Assembly: GCF_900099965.1 (NCBI RefSeq)
Contig: NZ_FNDJ01000035.1
Location: 49,674 to 113,673, forward strand
Direction of reading: 5' to 3'
Origin: Nonomuraea jiangxiensis
GTDB lineage: Bacteria > Actinomycetota > Actinomycetes > Streptosporangiales > Streptosporangiaceae
Length of the DNA: 64,000 bases
The position numbers were made by a program, and so were the translations under genes. Under the pieces are notes generated by a model. The model saw only the letters and a list, made by a program, of their open reading frames with translations, had not been told where the DNA came from and searched no databases. How positions within the stretch are numbered: position 1 is the stretch's first letter; every line of letters starts with the position of its first letter. Below, piece after piece: positions 8,504 to 16,071 of the stretch.

Positions 8504-8871
8504 GCCGGCGCCGCCTCGGCGTCCTCCTGCGGCTCGGGCGATTCGGGTACGGGCATGACCTGCCCGTACACCAGCTTCACCTTGAGGGACGCCTCTCCAG
8601 ATGCCTCGGACAGGATGATGCTCCCCTTGGCCGAGAACTTCAGTCCGAACTCCACCTCCACGGCCGACGGGGCCGCGGCCCGCCGCCCGGTGTCCCGGAT
8701 CATGGCGGCGGTCGACGAGGCGATCTCGGCGATGGTCGCCTGCGCCCGGGGCCAAAGGTCTTGAAGGTGTTCCGCCGGGTTCGCACCCCGCGAGGTGAAC
8801 TCCGACCCGCTCACGGCTGTGGTCTCGACCACCACTGTCGCCTGCCCGATCCGCATCGGAATCGTCCCCAT
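8500..8871 (-). CDS. Trypco1 / CU044_2847-family protein, partner of the protease-STAND
   Basis: A 123-residue protein of the trypsin-co-occurring domain 1 (CU044_2847) family. The N-terminus is a beta strand pair (MRIGQATVVVETT), a helix follows (RAQATIAEIASSTAAMI), and the family's signature end is SAVEVEFGLKFSAKG, then ASGEASLKVKLVYG. The tail is acidic and disordered. The start at 8871 follows an A/G-rich AAGGGG; a longer frame to 8994 is rejected for its non-coding composition. It is translationally coupled to the protease-NB-ARC gene. Proteins of this type are found beside trypsin-like domains in bacterial conflict loci and may be the protease's target or adaptor, which is inference. 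Confidence 0.85.
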   Translation of the reverse strand: MGTIPMRIGQATVVVETTAVSGSEFTSRGANPAEHLQDLWPRAQATIAEIASSTAAMIRDTGRRAAAPSAVEVEFGLKFSAKGSIILSEASGEASLKVKLVYGQVMPVPESPEPQEDAEAAPA

Positions 8872-9002
8872 CTGCACCCCTTCCGCCTCCCAGGGCCTAT
8901 GTTCCGCGATCGGGGAACATACGACCAGCGAATTCACGCGATGAGCGCGCAGGCGACCGGCGCGAACCATGGAACCGTGGAACACCGGGTCCATGGACAG
9001 GC

Positions 9003-9172
9003 TCAGACGTGCAGGGTGGGCCGGTAGATGAGCTCCTGGGTGTGGCCGTCGAGCGTCCGACTCTCGATCAGCTCAAGGTCGAAGTCGGCCCCGCCCTGGA
9101 AGATCGGTCCCAATCCGGGTCCTACCGATGATCACCGGAAAGATCGTCCCCTGGACGCGGTCGACCAGGCCG
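9003..9172 (-). pseudogene. DHFR/RibD-type reductase, C-terminal fragment with frameshift
   Basis: The minus strand reads GLVDRVQGTIFPVIIG, then after a frame change near 9115 GPIFQGGADFDLELIESRTL and TQELIYRPTLHV before a stop. This is the conserved end of the DHFR/RibD_C family, also seen intact at 560-1123. The N-terminal two thirds are missing and at least one frameshift is present, so it is a dead fragment. Confidence 0.6.
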
Positions 9173-9405
9173 ACGACCCATCAGCGAGTTACTTCTTGCG
9201 GCTGGATTGGGGCCATCAATCGTGTTGTTCGGACGCTGAGGCTTTCTTTTCTTGGCCCTATCGAACCTTAGCCAAAGGAGGACCAGGAACGGGACACTAG
9301 TGATGCCGACGGCCTTTGCCAGAGCATTTCCCGGTCACCGCCGAGGGAATCTGCCCCCGGCCGGTAAGAAGCGGCACTTTCCAGGGTCGTCGCAACACAG
9401 TGGCT

Positions 9406-9489
9406 CTAGTTGATGACGGCGAGAAGCATAGCGAGACGCTCGGCTGGGGTAGCCCAGTCGAGCGTCTTTCTTGGTCTGGAGTTCAGTTC
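9406..9489 (-). mobile_element. IS30-family transposase C-terminal remnant
   Basis: The minus strand encodes LNSRPRKTLDWATPAERLA and ends LLAVIN before TAG at 9408-9406. LNxRPRKTLxWxTPAE is the well-known end of IS30-type transposases. Only the last 28 codons remain and no inverted repeat is evident, so it is an IS relic. Confidence 0.6.
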
Positions 9490-9507
9490 GGCAGGGTTGC
9501 GTCCACG

Positions 9508-9633
9508 GGAGTGGTGTACGAGGTCTCACACATGGCCAAGGTGCTGGATGAGCAGGTGGAGGCGTTCCGGACGCGGGCGCTGGACGCCGGCCCGTACTCG
9601 TTCGTGTGGCTGGACGCGCTGACCCAGAAGGTG
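9508..9633 (+). mobile_element. IS256/Mutator-family transposase internal remnant
   Basis: The plus strand reads YEVSHMAKVLDEQVEAFRTR, then LDAGPYSFVWLDALTQKVR. This matches the region of IS256 (Mutator) transposases around the second catalytic aspartate (the usual xYxWLDATxxKVR). Neither end of the gene is present. It abuts the IS30 relic, marking a junction of two decayed elements. Confidence 0.6.
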
Positions 9634-9817
9634 AGATGTGCAGGAAGTGCAGCAGCCCATCCACGCTGTGAGGGGGCAGTTCCGGGCAGAGCACGCGGCC
9701 GCCAGCCGTACGGTTGTCCAGCAACGCGGCGACCTCGACCAGGCCGCCGCGGATCCTCACGACCCCTCCTCCCTGCCCAGGCGTCGTCGCCAAGGCAAAC
9801 GTGGCCTGGTACGGGTA
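9634..9817. other. short gene-free stretch with a possible decayed minus-strand frame
   Basis: The minus strand has coding-like sequence (VRIRGGLVEVAALLDNRTAG, then VLCPELPPHSVDGLLHFLH), but it neither starts nor ends cleanly and fits no family I know. Treated as a remnant between the IS256 scrap and the methyltransferase. Confidence 0.2.
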
Positions 9818-10519
9818 TCAGTCGGTCTGAAGGACGAAGAACAAGAAGGACAGGAACTTTCCCGAGGGTCTGTCCGCGAAGGCTTCGGGGAACGCTTCGC
9901 GGGCGCTCGGTGCGGGGGCCGGTTCGCTGATGGCGGTGATCCGGAAGCCTGCCCCCGTGAAGGCGTCGGCCATCGCGTGCAGCGGCCGACTCCAGAAGGT
10001 CAGCAGGGCGGTGTGACCGCCAAGGGTCCATTCGTCGGAGCTGCTGCGAGTCGCGAAGTAGCTGGTGCCGGGCTCGGCTTGCAGGAAGTCGGCGAAAGGG
10101 TGATTGACGGACACGAGCAGTCGGCCGCCGGGCGCCAGCACGCGCCGCAGTTCGGCCAACGGTGCCGTCCAGTCCTCCAGGTAGTGCAGGACCAACGACG
10201 CAACGACATCATCGAATGCGGCATCGGGGAACGGCAGCGGGCTACTCAGATCAGCCAGGTGCAGGGGCACATCGTCGCCGAGCCGCTGCCGGGCCAGCTC
10301 CAGCATCTTGGCGCTGGCGTCGAAGCCGGTCATGATGGCGCCGCGGTCGCGCAGTGCCGCGGACAAGGGGCCGGAGCCGCAACCGGCGTCGAGGATCCGC
10401 CGGCCGGCCACGTCACCGGCCAGGTCCAGCATCGCAGGTCGCTCGTAATAGGCGTTGAGGAGGCTGGTCTCGTTCTCGGCCGAATACGCCTCGGCGATAC
10501 TGTCGTAGTCGTTGGGCAC
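9818..10519 (-). CDS. class I SAM-dependent methyltransferase
   Basis: A 233-residue methyltransferase with motif I ILDAGCGSGPLSAAL, the acidic loop GFDASAKMLELA, motif FDDVVASLVLHYLEDW and post-motif LRRVLAPGGRLLVSV. The length is normal for a small-molecule methyltransferase of this group. The GTG at 10519 is preferred because GAGG lies 5 bases upstream and the codons above it (up to an ATG at 10630) drop to about 55% GC3, unlike the gene. The ATG at 10630 does have AGGA and stays possible. It is a close paralogue of the truncated gene at 1-398. Substrate unknown. Confidence 0.87.
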   Translation of the reverse strand: MPNDYDSIAEAYSAENETSLLNAYYERPAMLDLAGDVAGRRILDAGCGSGPLSAALRDRGAIMTGFDASAKMLELARQRLGDDVPLHLADLSSPLPFPDAAFDDVVASLVLHYLEDWTAPLAELRRVLAPGGRLLVSVNHPFADFLQAEPGTSYFATRSSSDEWTLGGHTALLTFWSRPLHAMADAFTGAGFRITAISEPAPAPSAREAFPEAFADRPSGKFLSFLFFVLQTD

Positions 10520-10779
10520 AACTCCCTCTGCGGGCCCGGCGGCACCCTCGGGAACAGAACGAATCCACGACGGCCGCGTGACGCGTGCGGTGCCTGCTTG
10601 CCCGGTGGAACTCTTGGGAGCGAAAGTCATACGGGCGATCCTGGCACACGCGGCCCCCTCTGTCCGGCTTCGGGCGTTTCGCGATCGTGTTGCGCGACCA
10701 GCCCCACAGGTAGCTAACTGTAATCACGCTCACGGATTGCGTTACCAGGGGCCGTTCGGGCTTGTTTCATTGGTGGCCT

Positions 10780-10827
10780 GTGAAACGCTGGGACGTCATC
10801 ATCGGCGACGGCCCCGCCGGGGGCTCT
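10780..10827 (+). pseudogene. orphan N-terminus of an FAD-dependent oxidoreductase
   Basis: A GTG at 10780 begins VKRWDVIIGDGPAGGS, the dinucleotide-binding N-terminus (GxGPAGxS) of geranylgeranyl-reductase-like or halogenase-like flavoproteins. The match ends after about 16 codons and no FAD-binding continuation follows. It appears to be the 5' stub of a deleted gene. Confidence 0.3.
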
Positions 10828-10846
10828 CCGCGCCTGGGGGGCGGCC

Positions 10847-11362
10847 TCAGCACATCTCCTCGGCCTTGTTCCTGAGGCCGTCCTGATTGAGCTTGACGTC
10901 GTAGCCGTACTCGGAGCTGTCGTCGTAGTACTGGATCACGATCCCGTCCCGGTACAGGTCCTTCTTATGGCCTGCTCTGAGCGTGACCCCACCGTAGGTG
11001 AGCTGCACTCCGGTCTTGTACGCCCTGATCTCGTAGAACCGGTCCTCGCGCAGGTCGAGATCGCCCTCCGTCACGGACCAGCCCTTGGGCAGCTCCTCCA
11101 GGTCGACGAACCCGATCTTCTCACCCTGCAGAGCCGGACCGCTGATCCTGGCCTGATCGAGCAACTCGCCACCAGAGCGGTGGTAGACGACCACCGAATC
11201 CGGCGCCTGGTCGCACCAGGCCACCGCCACCGTCAAATCGCCGTCCCTGCCGAGCATAAGCCCGGTCCGGCCACCGCTTGCCGGCGTACATGCCGTTAGC
11301 GCGAGCAGCATTCCGACGGCGGCGGCGGTGGCACGGGCGACCTGGAATCTCGTGATCCGCAA
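10847..11362 (-). CDS. putative secreted lipoprotein
   Basis: A 171-residue protein with a classic lipoprotein signal: basic MRITRFQVAR, hydrophobic AAAVGMLLALTAC and a lipobox LTAC with the cysteine at residue 25. The mature part is a small beta-rich domain with pairs such as GDLTVAVAWCDQAPDSVVVY and VQLTYGGVTLRAG, ending in a lone cysteine. It resembles actinobacterial lipoproteins of unknown role. It stands alone on the minus strand. Export and lipidation are well supported, function is not. Confidence 0.8.
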   Translation of the reverse strand: MRITRFQVARATAAAVGMLLALTACTPASGGRTGLMLGRDGDLTVAVAWCDQAPDSVVVYHRSGGELLDQARISGPALQGEKIGFVDLEELPKGWSVTEGDLDLREDRFYEIRAYKTGVQLTYGGVTLRAGHKKDLYRDGIVIQYYDDSSEYGYDVKLNQDGLRNKAEEMC

Positions 11363-11877
11363 GCTGCCACACTCGTCGGGCGGCGGTCAACGGAACATCT
11401 CAGCCGCCCAACTCGCTCAGCTGCTCGGCTTTCAGCTTCACAGTCAAGGCCCTCAGGTTTGCCGCCAGGTGCCTGATCGACGACATACCAGGGATCGACG
11501 AAGCGTTCAGCAGCAGCGCCGAACTCCGCTCCGACGGCACGTTCGCCTTCAACATCACCAAGGCACGCACCGACCTGTACCCGCTCCGAGGCAGGTATCC
11601 GGTGCGCGGGATTCTGCACGGGGGCCTTCGTGCTGAGAGCGATCCGCGTGTGCTGGTGGTGTGTGACACGGGTCGGACTTCTGGTCAGGTGGTCGGTGGA
11701 GTCCTGCTAACTCGGGCGCTGGCGCTTGTATCTTGGGGCGATGTATCCCCCGATCGAACCCTGCGACCACGGGGACCTGCGCTAAGCGACAGGGCGTTGA
11801 CCTGGTGTGACGCTGTTCCGGGAAGAGGGCGGCATTGATGCACTGTGCGGTCTGCACGCCGAACCCGATCCGACCGG
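11363..11877. other. gene-free stretch with coding relics
   Basis: A forward frame from about 11400 has coding composition (IDDIPGIDEAFSSSAELRSD, then FAFNITKARTDLYPLRG) but lacks a start and decays. At 11741 an ATG begins MYPPIEPCDHGDLR and stops. MYPPIEPxDHGxL is the conserved start of actinobacterial proline iminopeptidases, so only the first 14 codons of that gene remain. Nothing else recognisable is present. Confidence 0.4.
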
Positions 11878-13056
11878 TCAGGGGTTCTCGCCCCTGGGCG
11901 CCCACATCAGACGCCCCACGCCCTCGGGTGTCACCTGCAGATGCCACTCGTCCGGCCACACGTGATTACCTGAAGGATCGGCTGTCGCATTCGCGAACCT
12001 GACCTCCCCCGCGACACCCATTCCCGTGTAGTTGGCGTCCCCGGTATAGATCGACGCCTCGAACGAGGCGCTCCCAGGGATGCTCGCTTCCTCGAAGTAG
12101 GCGTTTCCGGCGAAGGTCACTCCCCTGAAGTCGGCGCCCCACATGGTCGCCCACCCGAACCAGGCTGTATCTGCGAAGGTCGCCCCCTCGAACCTGGCCC
12201 CTCCGCCGAAGGTCGCCTCGCCGAAGTCGGCGTACCCGGTGAAGGTCGCCGCCTCGAACGAGGTCACCTTGAACGAGGCCCTTTCGCCGAAGGTCGCGCG
12301 CAAAAACCGGGCGTCTCCAATGAAGTGGGCGCGGCTGAATTCGGCGGTGGAGATGTGGGCGTCGATCCAGTCGAAGTCGATGAGAGTGGCGCCGGTTAGA
12401 TCGATGCGCATCCCTTCCCACAGCAGCGGACTGGGCGGGAGCTTGTCCCGCCGCTTCAGCGGACGATCGTCGCGCAGGTGCTCGCCCAGGATGCGCTGGG
12501 CGGTCAGGCGTACCTGCCGTTCGCCTTCCTGGTCGGCCGGGTCTGGTGACGGTGCCGCCGGGGCCGCGACGGCGGCTGTGCGAGCGGCCCGGTAGCGGTG
12601 CCGGGCCGCCTGCAGCGCGGCCTTGCGTTGGTGGTCCGGGTCCGGTGTCGTGGGCGGGGTGTAGGGCATGCGCAGGTAGGCGCAGATCACGTTGACGATG
12701 GTTTGGCGGTGCCCGGGGTTGGCCTGGGCCAGGCGTTCCAGGGCGTACAGGCCGCCCAGGCGTACGGCGGCCTTGTCATGGCCGAGTTGCTCGACCGCTT
12801 TGGTGTACAGGTCGGTGACCCGCCGTTCGGTGGCGTCGTGGGTGGTGTGCGCGGCGGTGATCTCTTGGTGGCGCTGACGATGGAAGGCCAAGCCCAAGGT
12901 GATGGCGGCACCCACCCCGGCGCCGGATGCCAGCGCGGTGCGCAGCACCTCCCCCCGCGCGCTGCCTGCCCCGAGGGTGGGCTGTCCGGCCTGGCCGGAC
13001 AGATCGGCCAGCAACCACCACAAGGTGCCACCCACGGCGGCGCCGACCAGGAGCAC
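11878..13056 (-). CDS. membrane-anchored pentapeptide-repeat protein
   Basis: A 392-residue protein. The N-terminus has two hydrophobic segments (LLVGAAVGGTLWWLLADL and GAGVGAAITLGLAFH). A conserved actinobacterial helical domain follows (VEQLGHDKAAVRLGGLYALE, then QTIVNVICAYLRMPY). From about residue 220 there are pentapeptide-type repeats of the A(T/D)F pattern (ATFGERASF, EAATFTGYADF, GATFADTAWF), expected to form a right-handed quadrilateral beta helix. GTG is the likely start. The STAS fragment just upstream on the same strand seems to be fused against its 5' side, so the true N-terminus may have been altered. Function of this group is unknown; a scaffold or interaction role is inferred. 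Confidence 0.8.
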   Translation of the reverse strand: MLLVGAAVGGTLWWLLADLSGQAGQPTLGAGSARGEVLRTALASGAGVGAAITLGLAFHRQRHQEITAAHTTHDATERRVTDLYTKAVEQLGHDKAAVRLGGLYALERLAQANPGHRQTIVNVICAYLRMPYTPPTTPDPDHQRKAALQAARHRYRAARTAAVAAPAAPSPDPADQEGERQVRLTAQRILGEHLRDDRPLKRRDKLPPSPLLWEGMRIDLTGATLIDFDWIDAHISTAEFSRAHFIGDARFLRATFGERASFKVTSFEAATFTGYADFGEATFGGGARFEGATFADTAWFGWATMWGADFRGVTFAGNAYFEEASIPGSASFEASIYTGDANYTGMGVAGEVRFANATADPSGNHVWPDEWHLQVTPEGVGRLMWAPRGENP

Positions 13057-13124
13057 GGCCAGCCGAATCCACCAGGCCGCGGCCTGCGGGGTGGACAGCG
13101 TCGGCGGAATGGAGATCGAGGCCG

Positions 13125-13264
13125 CCGGCGAGCACTCCTTGCACGCCGATCAGCCGGACGGCGCCGCCCCGTTCTTCGGCCCGGCGTTGGCCGCTGATCA
13201 GGACCCACAGGGCATGGCAATCGCAGAAGGCCAGATCACGGGCATTGATCACGATCCGGGGCGG
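13125..13264 (-). pseudogene. STAS-domain (anti-anti-sigma) fragment
   Basis: The minus strand reads PRIVINARDLAFCDCHALWV, then LISGQRRAEERGGAVRLIGV. This is the central part of a SpoIIAA-like STAS domain (helix-strand after the usual DLxxxDSxG site, here DLAFCDCHA). The N-terminal strand is lost after a stop upstream, and after VQGVLAG the frame turns into non-homologous sequence that overlaps the pentapeptide gene in another frame. It is a broken gene. Confidence 0.5.
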
Positions 13265-13380
13265 CGATCGTCATGCGTCGGACGCTGGCATGCGCTCGTT
13301 CTTGCCCCTTGGCGGGTGGTCATGGTTGGGGCTTGCTGGGCTGATCGGGACCACGGCCTTGTCGATCGGAGGTGATCGCG

Positions 13381-13962
13381 TCATTCGTTCGCGGATGTCG
13401 CGGACGCGAGAAGGAGTTCGGCGAGTGACCTGGCGCGCCGGGCGGGGCCCTGGTCGCCAAGTGCCTGGACGGACGCGTACACGCCTTCCATGGCAAGGGT
13501 GAGGTGGTCGGCGAGCGAGGAGGGATCGGCGGCTCCGGTGGCCTCGGCCAGCTCGCCCAGGCGCGCACGGACCCAGCCTTTGGTGCCGGCCGCGTGCTGG
13601 TGGGCGGGGTGATGCGGGTCGGGGATCTCGGCCAGGGCCATCAGGAAGGGGCAGCCGCGGCACTGGCCGGGGCGTACCTGTTCGGCGAGCGCGTCGAAGA
13701 GCGCGAGTATCCGTTGGCTCGGCCCCCGGCTGTCGTCCGCGGTCACGGCATTGAACCAGTCCCTGTAGAGCGAACCGGCTCGTTCAACGTATGCGGTGAT
13801 CAGGTCGTCCTTGGAGGCGAACAGCCGATAGAGGGTCGTGGGCGCGACGCCCGCCTCGGCGGCGATCCGGTCGACGCCGACGGCCCGGATGCCGTGCCAG
13901 TAGAACAGGTCGTGGGCGATCTGGAGCACGTGCTCACGCGTCTGCACGGCGCTGCGCCGCAT
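13381..13962 (-). CDS. TetR-family repressor
   Basis: A 193-residue TetR/AcrR regulator. The N-terminal helix-turn-helix is complete: REHVLQIAHDLFYWHGIRAV followed by IAAEAGVAPTTLYRLFASKD. The C-terminal ligand domain has the CRGCPFLMALAEI segment typical of the TetR_C_11-like group. It is divergent from the NmrA-type gene, with two inverted repeats between them, so it very probably represses both itself and that operon. The ligand cannot be named; neighbours suggest an electrophile or other small redox-active compound. Confidence 0.9.
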   Translation of the reverse strand: MRRSAVQTREHVLQIAHDLFYWHGIRAVGVDRIAAEAGVAPTTLYRLFASKDDLITAYVERAGSLYRDWFNAVTADDSRGPSQRILALFDALAEQVRPGQCRGCPFLMALAEIPDPHHPAHQHAAGTKGWVRARLGELAEATGAADPSSLADHLTLAMEGVYASVQALGDQGPARRARSLAELLLASATSANE

Positions 13963-13976
13963 GTGCGACCCCTTGT

Positions 13977-13997
13977 TAGGACGGAGGAACTGTCCTA
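13977..13997. promoter_or_regulatory. imperfect operator near the tetR start
   Basis: TAGGAC and GTCCTA form an inverted repeat with a 9-base spacer, 14 bases upstream of the TetR start. It shares the TTAGG core with the stronger palindrome at 14009 and is likely a second, weaker repressor site. Confidence 0.45.
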
Positions 13998-14008
13998 CTG
14001 TAGCCCAC

Positions 14009-14030
14009 TGTTAGGGAACGATCCCTAACA
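14009..14030. promoter_or_regulatory. TetR operator palindrome
   Basis: TGTTAGGGA and TCCCTAACA form a perfect 9-bp inverted repeat around a 4-base centre (22 bases in all). It lies in the divergent region between the TetR gene and the oxidoreductase gene. Size and symmetry suit a TetR dimer. Confidence 0.75.
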
Positions 14031-14048
14031 TTCTGAAGGAGGAAATCC

Positions 14049-14194
14049 ATGATCTTGGTGACAGGCGGTTCCGGTGGCCGCCTTCGCCTCCGGACGCCGT
14101 GGTCATCGACCTCGGCCGCCGGCTCCGCGGGCACGAGCAGGTCCGCCGCCGGACCTCGGCGGAGGTCCGTCGCGCACTTCGCAGGGACGCTGCG
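14049..14194 (+). pseudogene. orphan start of a second NmrA-like gene
   Basis: Directly after a strong GAAGGAGG ribosome site (14035-14043) an ATG at 14049 begins MILVTGGSGG, the same Rossmann start as the intact gene at 14195 (MILVTGATGN). After ten codons the frame becomes arginine/serine-rich and non-homologous. The best ribosome site and the operator now serve this stub, 146 bases ahead of the real gene. It looks like a recombination or partial duplication scar. Confidence 0.5.
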
Positions 14195-15001
14195 ATGATC
14201 CTGGTCACTGGTGCCACCGGCAACGTCGGACGCGAGGTGGCGGGGGCACTGGCCGAGGCCGGCGTCCCGGTTCGCGCAGTGTCTCGCGCCTCCGGTGCCG
14301 ATCTGAACGATCCAGCCTCAATGCGCCCCGCGCTGGACGGGGTTCGGGCGGTGTTCCTGCTACCCGGCTACCGCGACATGCCTGGACTGGCGGCCGAGTT
14401 CGTGGACGCCGGGGTCGAGCGGGTGGTGCTGCTGTCCGGTCAGTCCGCGGTGGCCACCGACACCGGGAACGCCGTCTCGCAGTACATGATCGCCTCTGAG
14501 ACGGCGGTCCGCGAGTCCGGCCTGGCCTGGACGTTCCTACGGCCGGCCGCCTTCATGTCCAACACCCTGCGATGGCTGCCGCAGCTGCGTGCCGGCGACG
14601 TGGTGCGCGACGCCTTCGGTGATGTGCCGATTGCGAGCATCGACCCGGCCGACATAGCCGCCGTGGCGGCCCTGGCGCTGCTGGAGCCCGGGCACGAGGG
14701 CCGCGCCTACTCGCTCACCGGACCACAGGCGTTGCTGCCGGCCGCCCGGGTGCGCATCCTGGGCCGGGCACTCGGCCGTGACCTGCGCTTCGAGGCACTG
14801 TCAGACGAGGACGCCTGGGCCGAGATGAGCGCCACCACACCGGTGGAGTACGTCAAGGCGTTCTTCAGCTTCTACCGCGACCACACCATCGACGAGACCA
14901 CTGTCCACCCCACCGTGGAACAGCTCACCGGCCGCCCGCCCCGCACCTTCGACCAGTGGGTCACCACCCATGCCTCCGACTTAAGAGAGCGACTCTCATG
15001 A
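14195..15001 (+). CDS. NmrA-family NAD(P)-binding oxidoreductase
   Basis: A 268-residue atypical short-chain dehydrogenase. The NAD(P) motif is ILVTGATGNVG at the very N-terminus, followed by VPVRAVSR, VFLLPGYRD, VERVVLLSGQSAV and WTFLRPAAFMSN in the order of the NmrA/QOR2-like group. The start at 14195 is set by this Rossmann motif; a longer frame from 14099 adds arginine-rich sequence without homology. No good ribosome site stands at 14195, so translation may be helped from the stub at 14049. It is coupled by ATGA to the next gene. Members act as NADPH sensors or quinone reductases; the substrate here is unknown. Confidence 0.88.
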   Translation: MILVTGATGNVGREVAGALAEAGVPVRAVSRASGADLNDPASMRPALDGVRAVFLLPGYRDMPGLAAEFVDAGVERVVLLSGQSAVATDTGNAVSQYMIASETAVRESGLAWTFLRPAAFMSNTLRWLPQLRAGDVVRDAFGDVPIASIDPADIAAVAALALLEPGHEGRAYSLTGPQALLPAARVRILGRALGRDLRFEALSDEDAWAEMSATTPVEYVKAFFSFYRDHTIDETTVHPTVEQLTGRPPRTFDQWVTTHASDLRERLS

Positions 15002-15606
15002 TCAGGAAACTCGTCTGGGCGGTCGCCGCGGCCGTCCTCGCCCTGACCGGTACGACAGGCGCATCCGCCACCGCCGCCAGCGAACCTGCCGACAACCTGA
15101 CGCCCGGCCCCTACCAGCACGCCCTCGACCCGTTGGTCGGCACCTGGCAGGCGATCAAGACCAACTATGTTCTCAGCCCAGACGGCCAGCCGATCGTGTC
15201 CAAGGACATCACTGTCCGCACCCGCTGGATCGCCAAGACCAGCGGACGGTTCCTGGAGGAGGAGACCGAAGGCACCCTCGGCGGGAACAAGTACTTCCGG
15301 GTGGGCGTGCTCGGCTTCTCCAACATCGACCGCCGCTATGAGTGGACCACCTTCGACAACGTTACCCCGACCTCGATGACCTACCGCGGCCCTGCCCTCA
15401 CGCACGGAACGTCGAAGATCTCCATGCCCGGCCAGTTCACCGACCCGGGCATTCTCGGCCCCGACTACCTGGGCAAGACGATCCCGATGCGCACTGTGAT
15501 CACCATCAGGTCGAACGAACAGCACACGTTCGACCTGTATTTCACGCCGCCCGGCCAGAAAGAACGCCTGGTCGACCGCGTCGTGTACACCCGCAAGACC
15601 CGATAA
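14998..15606 (+). CDS. secreted DUF1579-like protein
   Basis: A 202-residue exported protein whose ATG overlaps the upstream stop (ATGA). It has a Sec signal (MIRKLVWAVAAAVLALTG, cleavage near ASA-TAA). The mature domain matches the DUF1579 style: HALDPLVGTWQAIKT at the start, then RTRWIAKTSGRFLEEETEG, the repeated beta strands FRVGVLGFSNIDRRYEW and a final FDLYFTPPGQKERLVDRVVY. This is a lipocalin-like or nitrobindin-like barrel, possibly binding a small ligand. It shares the TetR-controlled operon with the NmrA-type enzyme. Confidence 0.82.
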   Translation: MIRKLVWAVAAAVLALTGTTGASATAASEPADNLTPGPYQHALDPLVGTWQAIKTNYVLSPDGQPIVSKDITVRTRWIAKTSGRFLEEETEGTLGGNKYFRVGVLGFSNIDRRYEWTTFDNVTPTSMTYRGPALTHGTSKISMPGQFTDPGILGPDYLGKTIPMRTVITIRSNEQHTFDLYFTPPGQKERLVDRVVYTRKTR

Positions 15607-16071
15607 AGCCGGGCTCCGCCCAGGGCCGGGTGGGCACGTCCGCCGGACGCTCGCCAACCACGCTGCTCCGGTGCCTCGGTCACCACTCGATGGAGCGGCC
15701 GTCCCGGAACGATAGCCCGCTCGGCCCGTCGTCCATCAGGTTGCGACCTCGACGACGCCTAGGTTGGTGGTGATCCAGCGGGTGAGACGGCGGGGCGAAG
15801 GCGGCGGGTGCTCGCCGCTGCAGCGGCCAGTATGAGCGAGGCAGTAGTGCATTCCGTCGCCCACTGCCGGGAAATGGGGGAAATTTTTGGCTTCGCGTGA
15901 CGCTCCGGTTCGGCGGAGGGACGAGCTCCTGCGGCGGACCGCCTTGTGCATGAGCCGAGAGCCCCTGATCCAGTACGTGTGACCTTGCCGGGAATACCTG
16001 TGTTTTGCCCTGCTTTGCAGACCTGATGATTCGCTGACGGCCCATTGTTCAGCGATGTGTATCGTGTTTTG
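15607..16071. other. 465-base gene-free stretch before the AfsR-like gene
   Basis: No convincing gene. The minus strand has a short coding-like piece just above 15684 (LMDDGPSGLSFRDGRSIEW, and in another frame ITTNLGVVEVAT) that could be a frameshifted C-terminus. The last 100 bases are less GC-rich (GTGTTTTGCCCTGCTTTGC) and probably hold the promoter of the next gene. No clear Shine-Dalgarno lies next to the start at 16072. Confidence 0.3.

Noticed and set aside
8504..8755. N-terminal extension of the protease-STAND frame
   Set aside because: It overlaps the Trypco1 gene in another frame and has shadow composition; the GTG at 8503 gives a proper protease start and a GTGA overlap.
12598..13197. 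plus-strand frames over the pentapeptide gene
   Set aside because: No homology; the repeat pattern and membrane segments are on the minus strand.
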